Positions 1-9,190 of a stretch of 64,000 nucleotides of DNA are shown piece after piece. The first letter of the stretch is position 1, and every line of letters starts with the position of its first letter. The notes below the pieces were generated by a model. That model saw only the letters and a list, made by a program, of their open reading frames with translations, did not search any database and was not told the DNA's origin. A program made the translations under genes and the position numbers. The stretch comes from Fontibacter flavus (GTDB taxonomy: Bacteria > Bacteroidota > Bacteroidia > Cytophagales > Cyclobacteriaceae). The stretch is from assembly GCF_042432905.1 (NCBI RefSeq), contig NZ_JBHLWI010000040.1:62001-126000 (forward strand), in the 5' to 3' direction.

Positions 1-654
1 GAGGCTGAAAGAAGTGTGAATTATGAGTTTGGATTGAGGACAGAGCCTGCAACTTGGTTATTTGTGGAAGCAACTGGTTTTGTGATGGATTTCAGTAATC
101 AGGTCATTCCGGTTTCTGAATCCTCCGGTGGTCTTGGATTTGGTTTGGTTAATGGCGGTGCAACTTTGAACAGAGGAGTTGAAGCTGCAGTAGTGATGGA
201 TTTTAGTAATTTATTGGGCATGCGCAAAACCAAATTGACCTATGATATCAATGCAACTTACTTAAGGGCTACCTTTGCAGAGGATAGGTTTATAAATGGG
301 GTGAATATAAACGGTAACAGGACTCCTTATGCCCCGGATTGGTTTGTGAACTCGGCTCTTACCTTGCAGACAGAGTCAGGTTTTGGATTGAGGTTGGTCG
401 GGAATTTTGTCGGAAGGCAATTTGGAGATGAATTGAATACAGCTGAAGCCAGTGTTGATGGAAGGATTGGTGTAATCCCATCTTATAAAGTCTTTGATGC
501 AGTATTCTCTTATGAGGTTTCTAAATGGCATTCAAGATTCAATCTTTCTATCAAAAACCTCACAGATGAAAGGTATATTGCTTCAAGAAGACCACAGGGA
601 ATCCGTGTTGGATTACCGAGATTCATCACTGCAGGATATGAATTCAGGTTTTAA
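1..654 (+). CDS. TonB-dependent receptor, C-terminal part (5' end outside window)
   Basis: This is the last 217 residues of an outer-membrane TonB-dependent receptor. The frame is open from base 1, so the gene starts before the window and the GTG at 16 is not a real start. Alternating amphipathic strands with repeated aromatic/glycine turns and the C-terminal GYEFRF ending in Phe are typical of TonB receptor beta-barrels recognised by the BAM machinery. Phrases such as NYEFGLRTEP and NLTDERYIASRRPQG resemble the ferric-citrate/siderophore (FecA-like) class rather than SusC, but the substrate cannot be read from this fragment. A strong terminator follows at 814-845. Confidence 0.85.
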   Translation, partial: EAERSVNYEFGLRTEPATWLFVEATGFVMDFSNQVIPVSESSGGLGFGLVNGGATLNRGVEAAVVMDFSNLLGMRKTKLTYDINATYLRATFAEDRFINGVNINGNRTPYAPDWFVNSALTLQTESGFGLRLVGNFVGRQFGDELNTAEASVDGRIGVIPSYKVFDAVFSYEVSKWHSRFNLSIKNLTDERYIASRRPQGIRVGLPRFITAGYEFRF

Positions 655-813
655 TCAGTCATCTCCTAAGAAGATTTAGGTTGGGATTCTTTTTATAGAT
701 TGGCGCAAGTATTCTTCATTTAAAAAAAATGAAATAATTTTGAAACAAAATAAAAACGTTCAGGTTATGTATTGGAAGGCTTAATAAGCTTTTCTTCATA
801 GTGCTGGGTTGAG

Positions 814-845
814 CCGTTCTGAGAAATCAGAACGGTTCTTTTTTT
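814..845 (+). terminator. Intrinsic terminator
   Basis: A perfect 9-bp stem CCGTTCTGA/TCAGAACGG with a GAAA tetraloop is followed by a T-rich run. It ends transcription from the TonB receptor, or from the promoter-like TAATTTTG at 735-742, before the DUF4442 remnant. Confidence 0.85.
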
Positions 846-890
846 ATGTTTATCCTGATCATCAACTTGGGTAAATATTACATTTTTTGA

Positions 891-1106
891 GACAAATCAG
901 CTGAAATATATTTTATCCGACCGGGAAAAGGTACAGTTTACACTGATTTTAAGTTGAGTCTGGAAGAAATCACCTCAATTAAAAATGAAGAATATGTTTT
1001 GGGTAAGAAAACCATCACTTTTCCTTGTCAGGTGGTGGATAGCAATGGAGCAATTATCGCCTCACTTTCGAAGGATGTTTATGTCAGGAAGAAGGGTTGG
1101 AAGTAG
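891..1106 (+). pseudogene. Remnant of a DUF4442 hotdog-fold (acyl-CoA thioesterase-like) protein
   Basis: This frame encodes 71 residues between a TGA at 888 and a TAG at 1104, with no in-frame ATG, GTG or TTG start near its beginning. The reading resembles the C-terminal half of Bacteroidota DUF4442/YiiD_C proteins: YFIRPGKGTVYTDF, then a charged helix, then the terminal strand ending VYVRKKGWK, the usual ending of the family. Intact members have about 150 residues, so the N-terminal half is missing; upstream is the TonB-receptor terminator and AT-rich DNA with no matching frame. I read it as a decayed gene. The family assignment comes from memory of the consensus. An alternative is a short non-canonical ORF. 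Confidence 0.65.
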
Positions 1107-1173
1107 TTTAGGTTGGCTATAGGTTGAATTTATCCCAATATGCCTACCTTTGTGGTCCAAAATTGATAAAACA

Positions 1174-1737
1174 ATGATACTTGTAGGAAATGCCGTTATC
1201 TCAGATGATATCAAAGAGCAGTTTTTTGTTTGTGATTTAGAAAAATGCAAGGGGGCTTGTTGTGTGGAGGGAGATTCTGGTGCGCCATTGGAGGATGATG
1301 AGACGGGAATTCTGGAAGAGATTTATCCCGTAGTGAAAGATTACATCACTGAAGAGGGTAAAAAAGTGATAGAAGCCCAGGGTACTTGGGTGATAGATAA
1401 GGATGGTGATAAGTGTACTCCTACCATTGGAGATAACAGAGAGTGTGCCTATTCCTTATATGACGAAAAAGGCGTCTTGAAATGTGGTATTGAGCAAGCG
1501 TATTTAGATGGTAAAATTGATTTCAAAAAGCCAATCAGCTGTCACCTTTATCCAATCAGAGTAACCAAATATGACCAGTTTGATGCCCTAAATTACGACC
1601 GTTGGGATATTTGCAGTCCAGCTTGTAGCTTGGGGAGTAAACTTGGGGTTCCTATCTACAAATTTCTTAAGGATGCCCTGATTAGAAAATATGGGTTGGC
1701 CTGGTATGAAGAATTGGTCAAAGAGATTGAAGGATAG
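1174..1737 (+). CDS. DUF3109 family cysteine-rich protein
   Basis: A 187-residue cytoplasmic protein of the Bacteroidota DUF3109 family, related to YkgJ-type putative zinc/iron-binding proteins. Its function is unknown. The Cys pattern supports the family: CDLEKCKGACC near residues 20-30, then C of DKCTP, C of RECAY, CGIE, SCHLYPIR and CSPACSLG, which suggests a metal or Fe-S site. I chose the ATG at 1174 because the family starts close to MILVGN; the longer reading begins with a TTG at 1150 and lacks similarity. It converges with arginine deiminase, leaving 20 bp between the stops. Confidence 0.85.
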   Translation: MILVGNAVISDDIKEQFFVCDLEKCKGACCVEGDSGAPLEDDETGILEEIYPVVKDYITEEGKKVIEAQGTWVIDKDGDKCTPTIGDNRECAYSLYDEKGVLKCGIEQAYLDGKIDFKKPISCHLYPIRVTKYDQFDALNYDRWDICSPACSLGSKLGVPIYKFLKDALIRKYGLAWYEELVKEIEG

Positions 1738-1757
1738 TGTTATAACTCCTCAAAATC

Positions 1758-2972
1758 CTATACTCTTGCCCTGCTCAAAGGCAATGTCATACATCTAGGA
1801 CCGCCTAAGCCCCTTGACAATTCTGAGGAGGGGATTTCAAGAACTTCGACTCCCATACTTCGCAATGCTCGGTTGGTGTGGATATTTCGATTATAAGAAA
1901 TCACTCTTCTGGGACCTATGGCAAAGACGTTAGCCCCATCAAACCATTGCTCCCTCATGGCATAATCAGGATTTCCATTGGCAGTGGATAGAATTTCCAA
2001 GTGAGGAATTTCTTTTTCCAAGACGGTAAGAAGTGACTCATTTAATACCTTCCGCTTGATATGGATTTTGTCTCCATTATTTTCTTTCAAGGTATAGAGG
2101 GAGGTTTGTAATACAGCATTGAGTGCATCCGGATAAGTTAAAACAAGATTTTCATCCAGGATAGTGAATACAGTATCCAAATGCATGTATTGTCTTTTTT
2201 TGGGCAGGTGGACTTCATACACTCGTTCTACTGTTCCCTCAGCCAAAAGTGACTTGGCAACATGGTAGATGGCTTTCTCATCCGTCCGCTCTGAGTTTCC
2301 AATAGCAATGGCTTTCTTGGATAATACAATGACATCCCCGCCTTCAATGCTTGGAGGATTGTCATGTCCATTGATGGGATAGATTTTGTTGACATGCTCT
2401 TTGAATTCAGGATGGTTTTCAAAAATTATTCTCAACAGGTCAGCTTCCCTTTGTCTTCCCTCCATTTTCATACTTGAAAAAATGATGCCGCCAGGTGTGA
2501 TGGCCATCGGGTCCCTTTGGAAATATAAGTTGGGGCTCGGTGGGATTACAAAAGCATAGTCCATCAATTCTTTGTTGGGTAGCTTTGGGATTTTTCGTTT
2601 CAGTTCATGGACTTTGATGCCTGCAGTGAGTACAGTAGCACATTCAGCAGTGGAAAAGCGCTCCAAAATAGGTTCTTTGAAATCGGGAAGGCCGGATTTT
2701 TTCAGGGCTTCTTCCATGAGTTTTTCAAGAATGCTCCGATCTGAAAGGGTTTGGATCAAGAGTTCATGTAATCGGTATACATGGGCTCCTGTAGTCTGCT
2801 TGATCAAATCTGTGAAATAATCATGCTCTTTTTGCATGGCTTCCAGGTAGGGCACGTCTTCAAAAAGCAAATATTCTTTATTGTAAGGGGTCAACCTGTC
2901 TATTTCCTTGCCGGGTCTATGCATCAGGACAGCCTTAAGTGTCCCAAATTCGGAATTCAGTCTTAGATTCAT
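1758..2972 (-). CDS. arcA: Arginine deiminase
   Basis: Hydrolyses L-arginine to citrulline and ammonia in the cytoplasm. The 404-residue length fits the family. Guanidino-modifying superfamily motifs are visible: FQRDPMAI (about 151), EGGDVIVL (about 212), MHLDTVFT with the catalytic-region His, and GGPRCMTLPLSR with nucleophile Cys near residue 394. No ornithine carbamoyltransferase or carbamate kinase gene lies beside it, so a standard arc fermentation operon is not present here; a related amidinohydrolase (ctlX) lies at 50.8 kb. The ATG at 2972 gives the normal family N-terminus (NLRLNSEFGTLKAVLMHRPG). Confidence 0.93.
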   Translation of the reverse strand: MNLRLNSEFGTLKAVLMHRPGKEIDRLTPYNKEYLLFEDVPYLEAMQKEHDYFTDLIKQTTGAHVYRLHELLIQTLSDRSILEKLMEEALKKSGLPDFKEPILERFSTAECATVLTAGIKVHELKRKIPKLPNKELMDYAFVIPPSPNLYFQRDPMAITPGGIIFSSMKMEGRQREADLLRIIFENHPEFKEHVNKIYPINGHDNPPSIEGGDVIVLSKKAIAIGNSERTDEKAIYHVAKSLLAEGTVERVYEVHLPKKRQYMHLDTVFTILDENLVLTYPDALNAVLQTSLYTLKENNGDKIHIKRKVLNESLLTVLEKEIPHLEILSTANGNPDYAMREQWFDGANVFAIGPRRVISYNRNIHTNRALRSMGVEVLEIPSSELSRGLGGPRCMTLPLSRARV

Positions 2973-3226
2973 GGTTCAAAAATTTATCTTCCATCTTAAA
3001 ATTAACGTAAATAAATGGTTTTTTAGATGAAAAATTATCAATAATTGCTTTAATTTTTGGTTTTTTGTTAAAAATAGGACTTGATTTAACCTGTGATTGA
3101 CAGGGGTTCTATTTGTAAGAAAGAAAGCGTCATTTTTCTCTTCAACTTTTTAAGTAAAAAAAATGTGGCTTGAATTGGTCTTGTAAAGAAAAAAATGGAA
3201 TTCAAATAAATGGATATTCTGTCTAA

Positions 3227-3388
3227 ATGAAAATGTTGAGGTTTTCAATATGTCTTGTCGTTGGTCTGATTGGTACTTTTCTTTCGGGACCGTATGATTT
3301 GGATATCATGATTTATGACTCCTATTATGTTATTGGGTGTGCAGTACTTTGGGTAATAATGGGCTTATTTTGGTTTGTGAAAAAATAA
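3227..3388 (+). CDS. Small putative membrane protein (53 aa)
   Basis: A 53-codon ORF with an ATG start and a TAA that runs into a terminator hairpin. The product has two hydrophobic stretches: residues about 5-20 (RFSICLVVGLIGTFLSG) and 35-51 (VIGCAVLWVIMGLFWFV), joined by an Asp/Tyr-rich loop and ending VKK. This is a two-pass inner-membrane hairpin topology. I do not recognise the family. Support for a real gene is the precise fit between its stop and a perfect terminator, and its codon use like its neighbours. The flanks, 2973-3226 and 3414-3554, hold nothing else I can identify. Confidence 0.55.
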   Translation: MKMLRFSICLVVGLIGTFLSGPYDLDIMIYDSYYVIGCAVLWVIMGLFWFVKK

Positions 3389-3413
3389 AACCGGGCCTAA
3401 TGACCCGGTTTTG
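3387..3413. terminator. Terminator after the 53-aa ORF, usable on both strands
   Basis: A perfect inverted repeat AAAACCGGG/CCCGGTTTT with an 8-nt loop. A-run and T-run flanks let it work for the 53-aa ORF on the plus strand and for lysS read-through on the minus strand. Confidence 0.8.
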
Positions 3414-3554
3414 CAGATTAAATATCTAAAACTAACTCAAGCGGCATTGATTTTTCATTCTTTTCTATTACTGATTATGGATCAACCCATATTAATAAGT
3501 TGTCTAAAAGACCTCAATTCTCAAGAGTTTTTAAGAAGATATACCATCTTTGGT

Positions 3555-5273
3555 TCAAGCTAGCCATTGCTCAACTTCTTCTTTGGAGGGGTTGGCAACT
3601 TCTAATTTGAGTTTTTTCCTTCTTCCACAAACGTCATTGAAGAGTTTGTTTGCATCCTGTTCTTTCAATTGCTCAATGGTATAGATATTTAGGTCTCTGA
3701 TGGCAGGAATCAAGCCGACAGGGATACCCAATTCCATAAAGTCCTCATCTGAAGCAATTTTTACTTTTTTCTCCGGTCTCATCTGAGGGAAGAAAAGGAC
3801 TTCCTGGATGGTGGACTTATTAGTCAACAACATGGTCAGCCTGTCAATGCCAATTCCCAGCCCTGAGGTTGGAGGCATACCGTATTCCAGAGCTCTCAGG
3901 AAATCTTCATCCATGGCCATAGCCTCGTCATCACCTCTTGCTGCCAGTTTCAATTGATCTTCAAAACGCTCCCTTTGATCAATTGGGTCATTCAGTTCTG
4001 AATAAGCATTGGCTATTTCTTTGCCATTGACGAAAAGTTCGAACCTTTCCACCAATCCTTCTTTAGTTCTGTGCTTTTTAGCCAAAGGCGTCATTTCAAC
4101 TGGGTAATCTGTGATATAGGTCGGTTGTATCAAGTGGTCTTCCACCTTAGCGCCGAAAATTTCATCAATCAATTTGCCTTTGCCCATACTGTCATCGATA
4201 TCAATGCCCAGGTCATGGCAGACTTTTCTAAGTCCGTTTTCGTCCATTTCGCTGACATCTACACCTGCGTACTCCTTGATGGCGTCAAACATGGTCAGCC
4301 TTCTGTATGGTCCGGCAAAATCAATTTCATTTTCACCGACTTTAACCACTGTGGTGCCATGAATGGATGATGTCACCGTTTCGATAAGTTCTTCTACCAT
4401 CTCCATCATCCAAACGTAGTCTTTGTAAGCCACATATATTTCAAGGGATGTGAATTCAGGATTGTGGGTACGGTCCATGCCTTCATTTCTGAACATTTTG
4501 CCGAACTCATAGACACCATCAAAACCACCTACGATCAATCTTTTCAGATAAAGCTCATTGGCAATCCTCAGGTAAAGCGGCATATCCAAAGTATTGTGAT
4601 GTGTCTGGAAAGGCCTCGCTGCAGCACCTCCATGTACCTGTTGCAGGATTGGCGTTTCAACTTCCAGCCATCCATGATCATCAAAATAACTGCGCATGTT
4701 GGTGATGATTTTTGAACGGGTCAAAAACACCTGCTTTACTTCCGGATTTACCGTAAGATCCACATAACGCTGTCTATATCTTAATTCCGGGTCAGTAAAG
4801 CCGTCATAAACATTGCCTTCTTCATCTCTTTTTACCACAGGAAGTGGCTTTACAGACTTAGAGAGGATTTTTAACTCAGTCACATGAAGGGAAATTTCAC
4901 CGGTTTGGGTGGTGAAAATGTATCCTTTTACACCGATAAAATCTCCAATGCCCAACAACTTCTTAAAGACAGTATTGTAAAATGTCTTGTCGTCTTCCGG
5001 GCAGATGTCATCTCTTCTGATATAAATCTGCAGTCTTCCTGTAGAATCCTGAATTTCTGCAAAGGAAGCAGAGCCCATGATCCGGCGGCTCATCAACCTT
5101 CCTGCAATTGAGATGCTTTTGTAGTCGGTTTTGTTGTTTTCGTAGTTTTTATGGATGTCTTCAGCGGTGACATTGATTGGGAAGGTTTCGGCTGGATATG
5201 GATTAATCCCCAGTTTCATCAATTCTTCCCTGTCTTTCCTTCTCTCTAACTCCTGTTCGCTTAATAACTGCAT
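3555..5273 (-). CDS. lysS: Lysine--tRNA ligase, class II
   Basis: Charges tRNA-Lys with lysine using ATP in the cytoplasm. The 572 residues comprise an N-terminal OB-fold anticodon-binding domain (about 50-170, with GRLMSRRIMGSASFAEIQD) and a class II catalytic core. Motif 2 is seen as FRNEGMDRTHNPEFTSLE and motif 3 as GLGIGIDRLTMLLT. After about residue 505 there is a 60-residue extension (VGLIPAIRDLNIYTIEQL... to the C-terminus) that E. coli LysS lacks but Bacteroidota enzymes often carry; it resembles a helix-hairpin-helix segment. The gene is single, with the small-ORF terminator at its 3' side and proline dehydrogenase upstream on the same strand. Confidence 0.96.
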   Translation of the reverse strand: MQLLSEQELERRKDREELMKLGINPYPAETFPINVTAEDIHKNYENNKTDYKSISIAGRLMSRRIMGSASFAEIQDSTGRLQIYIRRDDICPEDDKTFYNTVFKKLLGIGDFIGVKGYIFTTQTGEISLHVTELKILSKSVKPLPVVKRDEEGNVYDGFTDPELRYRQRYVDLTVNPEVKQVFLTRSKIITNMRSYFDDHGWLEVETPILQQVHGGAAARPFQTHHNTLDMPLYLRIANELYLKRLIVGGFDGVYEFGKMFRNEGMDRTHNPEFTSLEIYVAYKDYVWMMEMVEELIETVTSSIHGTTVVKVGENEIDFAGPYRRLTMFDAIKEYAGVDVSEMDENGLRKVCHDLGIDIDDSMGKGKLIDEIFGAKVEDHLIQPTYITDYPVEMTPLAKKHRTKEGLVERFELFVNGKEIANAYSELNDPIDQRERFEDQLKLAARGDDEAMAMDEDFLRALEYGMPPTSGLGIGIDRLTMLLTNKSTIQEVLFFPQMRPEKKVKIASDEDFMELGIPVGLIPAIRDLNIYTIEQLKEQDANKLFNDVCGRRKKLKLEVANPSKEEVEQWLA

Positions 5274-5395
5274 TGTAAATATAGATTTGAGATATATGGT
5301 GAAATCATCTGTTCAGGATGTTTTGATGTATCCATCACTTTTTTTAAATATGATGATTTTTAGGTTTCGATTACTCTTTTAACTTTTTTGTTTGA

Positions 5396-6587
5396 TTAAT
5401 GGTTTTTCAGAGCCTTTCTTCTGGCCATTTCTTTTCGGATCAGGTCAAACTCCCTACTGCTTTGTCCCGCCACAGAGGTGTTTTCCTCAGCTCTCCTTGA
5501 CAGGTAAGGCATGACTTTTTCTACTGGACCATATGGTACATACTTCACTACATTATAGCCTGCATCAGCGAGATTGAATGAAATATTGTCACTCATTCCG
5601 TACAATTGGGCAAAATAAACCCTTTCATCATTCTCGGTCAATCCAAACTCAGAGATGAGTTCAGCTAGATAGTGATTGCTACGTTCGTTATGCGAACCGG
5701 AAACCAAATTCATGGTGGCAATATTTTCAATGCAGAACCTAACAGCTGCATCATAGTCCCTATCTGTAGAAGCTTTATCTGGTTGGATAGGGCTTGTGTA
5801 TCCCATTTTGTCAGCTCTTTCTCTTTCCTTTTCCATATAAGCCCCTCTTACCAGTTTCGCTCCAAGGAAATATCCTTTTTGAGTTGCAATTTCATGGGCA
5901 TCCTTAAGTCTCTGAAGCATGTCATGGCGGTACATTTGGAAAGTATTGAAAACCACACAGCTTTCTTTGTTGTATTTTTCCATGGCTTCATAGACCATTT
6001 TGTCCAAAGTGTCCTGATACCAGGAATCTTCAGCGTCTATGAGGATTTTGGTTCCTGCATCATAAGCTGCGCGGCATAATTCATCCACCCTTTTTTGAAT
6101 TTTTCGGAAAGCTTCCTGCTCCTTATTGCTCAGCGTTTTACCTTCCTGCACTTTGGTCATGATCTGATAATCTCCAAGTCCTGTCACCTTGAATACCGCA
6201 AAAGGAATATTCGGGTCATCAGCAGACCTTTGGATGGTTTTCAGGATTTCATTTTTGGTGGCATCAAAACTTGCTTCATCTCCTTTTCCTTCTACAGAAT
6301 AATCCAAGATGGTTTTGACATTGAATGAGGCAAGTTTTTGTACAGAGACTTCACAATCTGAGATGTTTTCACCTCCGCAGAAATGTCCGAACATGGTTGC
6401 TTTCATTAGGCCTTTGATAGGTAATCCTAAAGCAAAAGACCAATTGGCCAACTTGGTTCCCAAGCTTACAGCCAAATTATTGTTGACAGTGGCAAAGATG
6501 TAATACATCTTCCTCAATTCGTTATCCGATTTAGAGGCAAAGGCCACTTCTAAATTCTCAAAAGAAATTTTGGGTTTTACTGGCATA
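5396..6587 (-). CDS. Proline dehydrogenase (monofunctional PRODH)
   Basis: FAD-dependent oxidation of L-proline to pyrroline-5-carboxylate, passing electrons to the quinone pool at the membrane surface. The 396-residue single-domain TIM-barrel fits the separate PRODH of Bacteroidota rather than the PutA fusion. Visible family features are TILDYSVEGKG, KVTGLG, LIDAEDSW, GAKLVRGAYMEKER and, near the C-terminus, YVPYGPVEKVMPYLSRRAEEN with the substrate-binding Arg pair. I start it at the ATG at 6587 (MPVKPKISFENLEVAFAS). The longer reading starts with a TTG at 6616 that lies upstream of the promoter -7 box at 6605-6612, so it could not be within the mRNA. P5C dehydrogenase is not in this window. 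Confidence 0.93.
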
Positions 6588-6604
6588 TGGGTTGGATCAA
6601 GCTG

Positions 6605-6612
6605 CAAATATA
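6605..6612 (-). promoter_or_regulatory. -7 promoter element for proline dehydrogenase
   Basis: TATATTTG on the minus strand matches the Bacteroidota -7 consensus TAnnTTTG. It lies 17 bp upstream of the chosen ATG at 6587 and inside the codons of the longer TTG reading, so it helps decide the start. I see no good -33 TTTG at 19 bp. Confidence 0.5.
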
Positions 6613-6834
6613 TCAAAAAAACTCCAGTCAGATAGCGTTTGTTTGGTTATTTGCAGCGGTTATTTTGATAGTTATTTCACTGTTTCAAAATGTGTTATTA
6701 GCTTTTAAAAATAGAAAATTCCTGGATAAGGAATTTGGTAATAGTTAAAATACTTTCTCTTTTTGCGGGAGTATTTTGGCTAAAAACCTTTATTTGTCGT
6801 AGAAAATTTTTGCGCGTATTATTCCAATCTAGGT

Positions 6835-7962
6835 ATGAAAAGCACTTATGCAATTATTTTGTTATTGTTGATTCCGTATCTGACTGTTGCTCAGTCTTTT
6901 TTTAATTTGAAAAAAGATCCTCCAAGGTTTGTTAAATATCTTGATTTGAGTTTTGAAGGGGGGCCTATGTTGGGAAATGGGACGGAATTTGGAGATATGG
7001 TCAGGAATAGATCCACTTACCTGGGACTTGATGCTCGCTTAGGATTTAGACAGGGGGCAGAATCTACCTATGCAAAGGTGTACAGGTTTCCGATATTTGG
7101 AGTGGGTTTTTATGCATCTACTTTTCATAATGCAGATGTAGGTGAACCAAATGCCCTGTATTTTTTTATGGAAACGCCTGTGAGTCGTAATATTGATAAG
7201 AACTGGAAGCTCAATTATTTTTTCTCTTATGGGCTTTCGTATAATTTTAATCCTTTTGATCCGGAGGAAAACCCGCTTAACCTATTTATTGGCTCCAATA
7301 GGAATGCTTATCTTCACCTTGGTTTCAAACTTTCCAGAAAGTTGACAGACCGCACAGACATAGATGCTTCTTTAGGGTTTAAGCATTTTTCAAATGGTGC
7401 ATCGAGCCTTCCCAATTCAGGTATTAATTTGATCCCGTTGTCTTTAGGAGCTTCTTACAGGCTGACTAAGGACCATGATAAAGATTTTAGCCATACCCAA
7501 TTGTCCCAGCACCAAAGGAAAACGGTATTGCATGTATATGTTGCACCTGGGGTTAGGGAATACTTTATCGGCGATGCCAATAATTTAAAGCTGGCAAGCG
7601 GCGTACATGTGTTGCGTGAGATTTCCTATAAACATAGATTGGGAATCGGGTTTGACCATTTTTATTCTGCAAATGCAGAAAGTAGGTTGGCCAATGGGAT
7701 TAGTTCTCCATTTTGGGATTCTAATTCCTTTGGTGTATTCGCTTCTTGGGAGTGGCTATTGACAGAGCATCTATATGCACCGATGGGAATAGGGGCATAT
7801 CTGCACCGAAATTCCCACAATGATGAGTGGAACTGGTATTATCAGAGAGCAGGTTTGCGGTATAGGTTCAACAATAATATGTTTGCAGGGGTGAGTATCA
7901 AGGCCCATAAAGGAAAGGCAGATTTTTTTGAATGGACCTTGGGATACTCTATTTTTAAATAA
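6835..7962 (+). CDS. Acyloxyacyl hydrolase / PagL-like lipid A 3-O-deacylase
   Basis: Probable outer-membrane beta-barrel enzyme that removes an acyl chain from lipid A. The 375 residues start with a Sec signal peptide (MKSTYAIILLLLIPYLTVAQ, cut after Ala-Gln). Alternating beta-strands fill the rest, and the protein ends in FK after a strand. The PagL signature is visible at about residues 182-199 as FKHFSNGASSLPNSGINL, with the catalytic His184 and Ser186 in the H-x-S-N arrangement. A second His-rich barrel half (about 225-375) makes it much longer than the roughly 150-residue Pseudomonas PagL, as is usual for Bacteroidota members. The chain is 56 bp upstream of the first DAHP synthase gene and may be co-transcribed. 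Activity is inferred. Confidence 0.75.
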   Translation: MKSTYAIILLLLIPYLTVAQSFFNLKKDPPRFVKYLDLSFEGGPMLGNGTEFGDMVRNRSTYLGLDARLGFRQGAESTYAKVYRFPIFGVGFYASTFHNADVGEPNALYFFMETPVSRNIDKNWKLNYFFSYGLSYNFNPFDPEENPLNLFIGSNRNAYLHLGFKLSRKLTDRTDIDASLGFKHFSNGASSLPNSGINLIPLSLGASYRLTKDHDKDFSHTQLSQHQRKTVLHVYVAPGVREYFIGDANNLKLASGVHVLREISYKHRLGIGFDHFYSANAESRLANGISSPFWDSNSFGVFASWEWLLTEHLYAPMGIGAYLHRNSHNDEWNWYYQRAGLRYRFNNNMFAGVSIKAHKGKADFFEWTLGYSIFK

Positions 7963-8017
7963 TTATGATAAACTTACCGGCGAAATTCAGTGTTTTATCT
8001 CCAAAACAAGATCAAAA

Positions 8018-9118
8018 TTGGAAATCAAGAGCTTAAAAGACTGGGGACTATCCCCTCAGCAACCTTTTGTCATCGCAGGACCATGTAGTGTCGAGACACC
8101 TGAGCAACTGGATAAGACAGTTTCTGCTTTGGTAAAAAACGGAATCGACATGATCAGAGGAGGAGTGTGGAAGCCAAGGACCCGGCCAAACAGTTTTGAA
8201 GGTGTGGGAAGTATTGCCCTTCCCTGGATAAAGGAGGTCAAAGAAAAATATGGGGTGAAATTTGCTATTGAGGTGGCAAGTCCTTTTCATGTGGAGGAAG
8301 CATTGCGCTTTGGAATAGATATGCTGTGGGTAGGGGCAAGATCGACGGTCAACCCCTTTACTGTTCAGGAAATAGCCAATAGCTTAAAAGGTGTAGATGT
8401 ACCTGTTCTGGTAAAGAACCCCGTTAATCCAGATCTTGCATTATGGATTGGTGCTTTGGAAAGGATCAATCATGCAGGTATTACAAGGTTGGGAGCCATC
8501 CATAGGGGCTTTTCTAATTTCAACGATACTGTTTATCGAAATAGTCCCACCTGGCAGATACCTCTTGAACTCAGGACCCGTTATCCTCAAATTCCCTTGA
8601 TCAATGATCCAAGTCATATCAGTGGAAAAAGAGATTTGATTCCCCATATCGCACAAATGGCTTTGGATTTGAATTTTGACGGATTGATCATTGAGTCGCA
8701 TATAGATCCCGACCAAGCATGGTCTGATGCTGCCCAGCAGCTAAAGCCGGAGGCTCTTGCGGAATTGATTGGCCAACTCCATACCCGATTGGTTTCTGTG
8801 GATAATCCTGTATTCGAGTCTCAGCTAGAAATTATCCGTGAGCATATTGATGAGGTCGATAGGGAGATTCTTGAAGCATTGAGCAGAAGGATGAGGTTGG
8901 TGGAAAAAGCAGGGGAATACAAGAAAATGAACAATGTGGCTATTTTCCAAATGGAGAGATGGAAGAAGGTGTTCGAGACAAGGCCTGAATGGGCGAGGGC
9001 CTTACAGGTCAATCCTGAGTTTGTTAAAGAATTATTCCAGCTTATCCATACAGAATCCATTAAGAAACAAGAGGAGATCATGGGCGTAGCCTTCTATTCG
9101 GAAGAGAAGAAAAAGTGA
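8018..9118 (+). CDS. 3-deoxy-7-phosphoheptulonate synthase / chorismate mutase type II fusion, copy 1
   Basis: Two enzymes of the shikimate route to Phe/Tyr in one chain: condensation of PEP with erythrose-4-phosphate, and chorismate to prephenate. The N-terminal DAHP synthase (about 1-260) shows FVIAGPCSVETPEQ, KPRTRPNSFEG, VGARSTVNPF, KNPVNPD and IHRGFS. The C-terminal AroQ helical mutase (about 270-366) shows IREHIDEVDREILEALSRRM. The frame has no ATG before the conserved part. TTG at 8018 gives EIKSLKDWGL and 366 residues, matching the 365-residue downstream paralogue; the longer reading (TTG 7928) would overlap the PagL gene. This copy lies upstream of the attenuator and so outside its control. 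Confidence 0.92.
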   Translation: MEIKSLKDWGLSPQQPFVIAGPCSVETPEQLDKTVSALVKNGIDMIRGGVWKPRTRPNSFEGVGSIALPWIKEVKEKYGVKFAIEVASPFHVEEALRFGIDMLWVGARSTVNPFTVQEIANSLKGVDVPVLVKNPVNPDLALWIGALERINHAGITRLGAIHRGFSNFNDTVYRNSPTWQIPLELRTRYPQIPLINDPSHISGKRDLIPHIAQMALDLNFDGLIIESHIDPDQAWSDAAQQLKPEALAELIGQLHTRLVSVDNPVFESQLEIIREHIDEVDREILEALSRRMRLVEKAGEYKKMNNVAIFQMERWKKVFETRPEWARALQVNPEFVKELFQLIHTESIKKQEEIMGVAFYSEEKKK

Positions 9119-9190
9119 TACGGAATATTATTTGGAATTTGTTGAAAAATTTATTCAAATTGCCTGAATGATGAATGATGTTGGCTCCTG

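Noticed and set aside
7928..8017. Longer TTG start for DAHP synthase copy 1, overlapping the PagL-like gene
   Set aside because: The extension has no similarity to the paralogue, which begins at the matching EIKSLKDWGL/QIKDWGL region.
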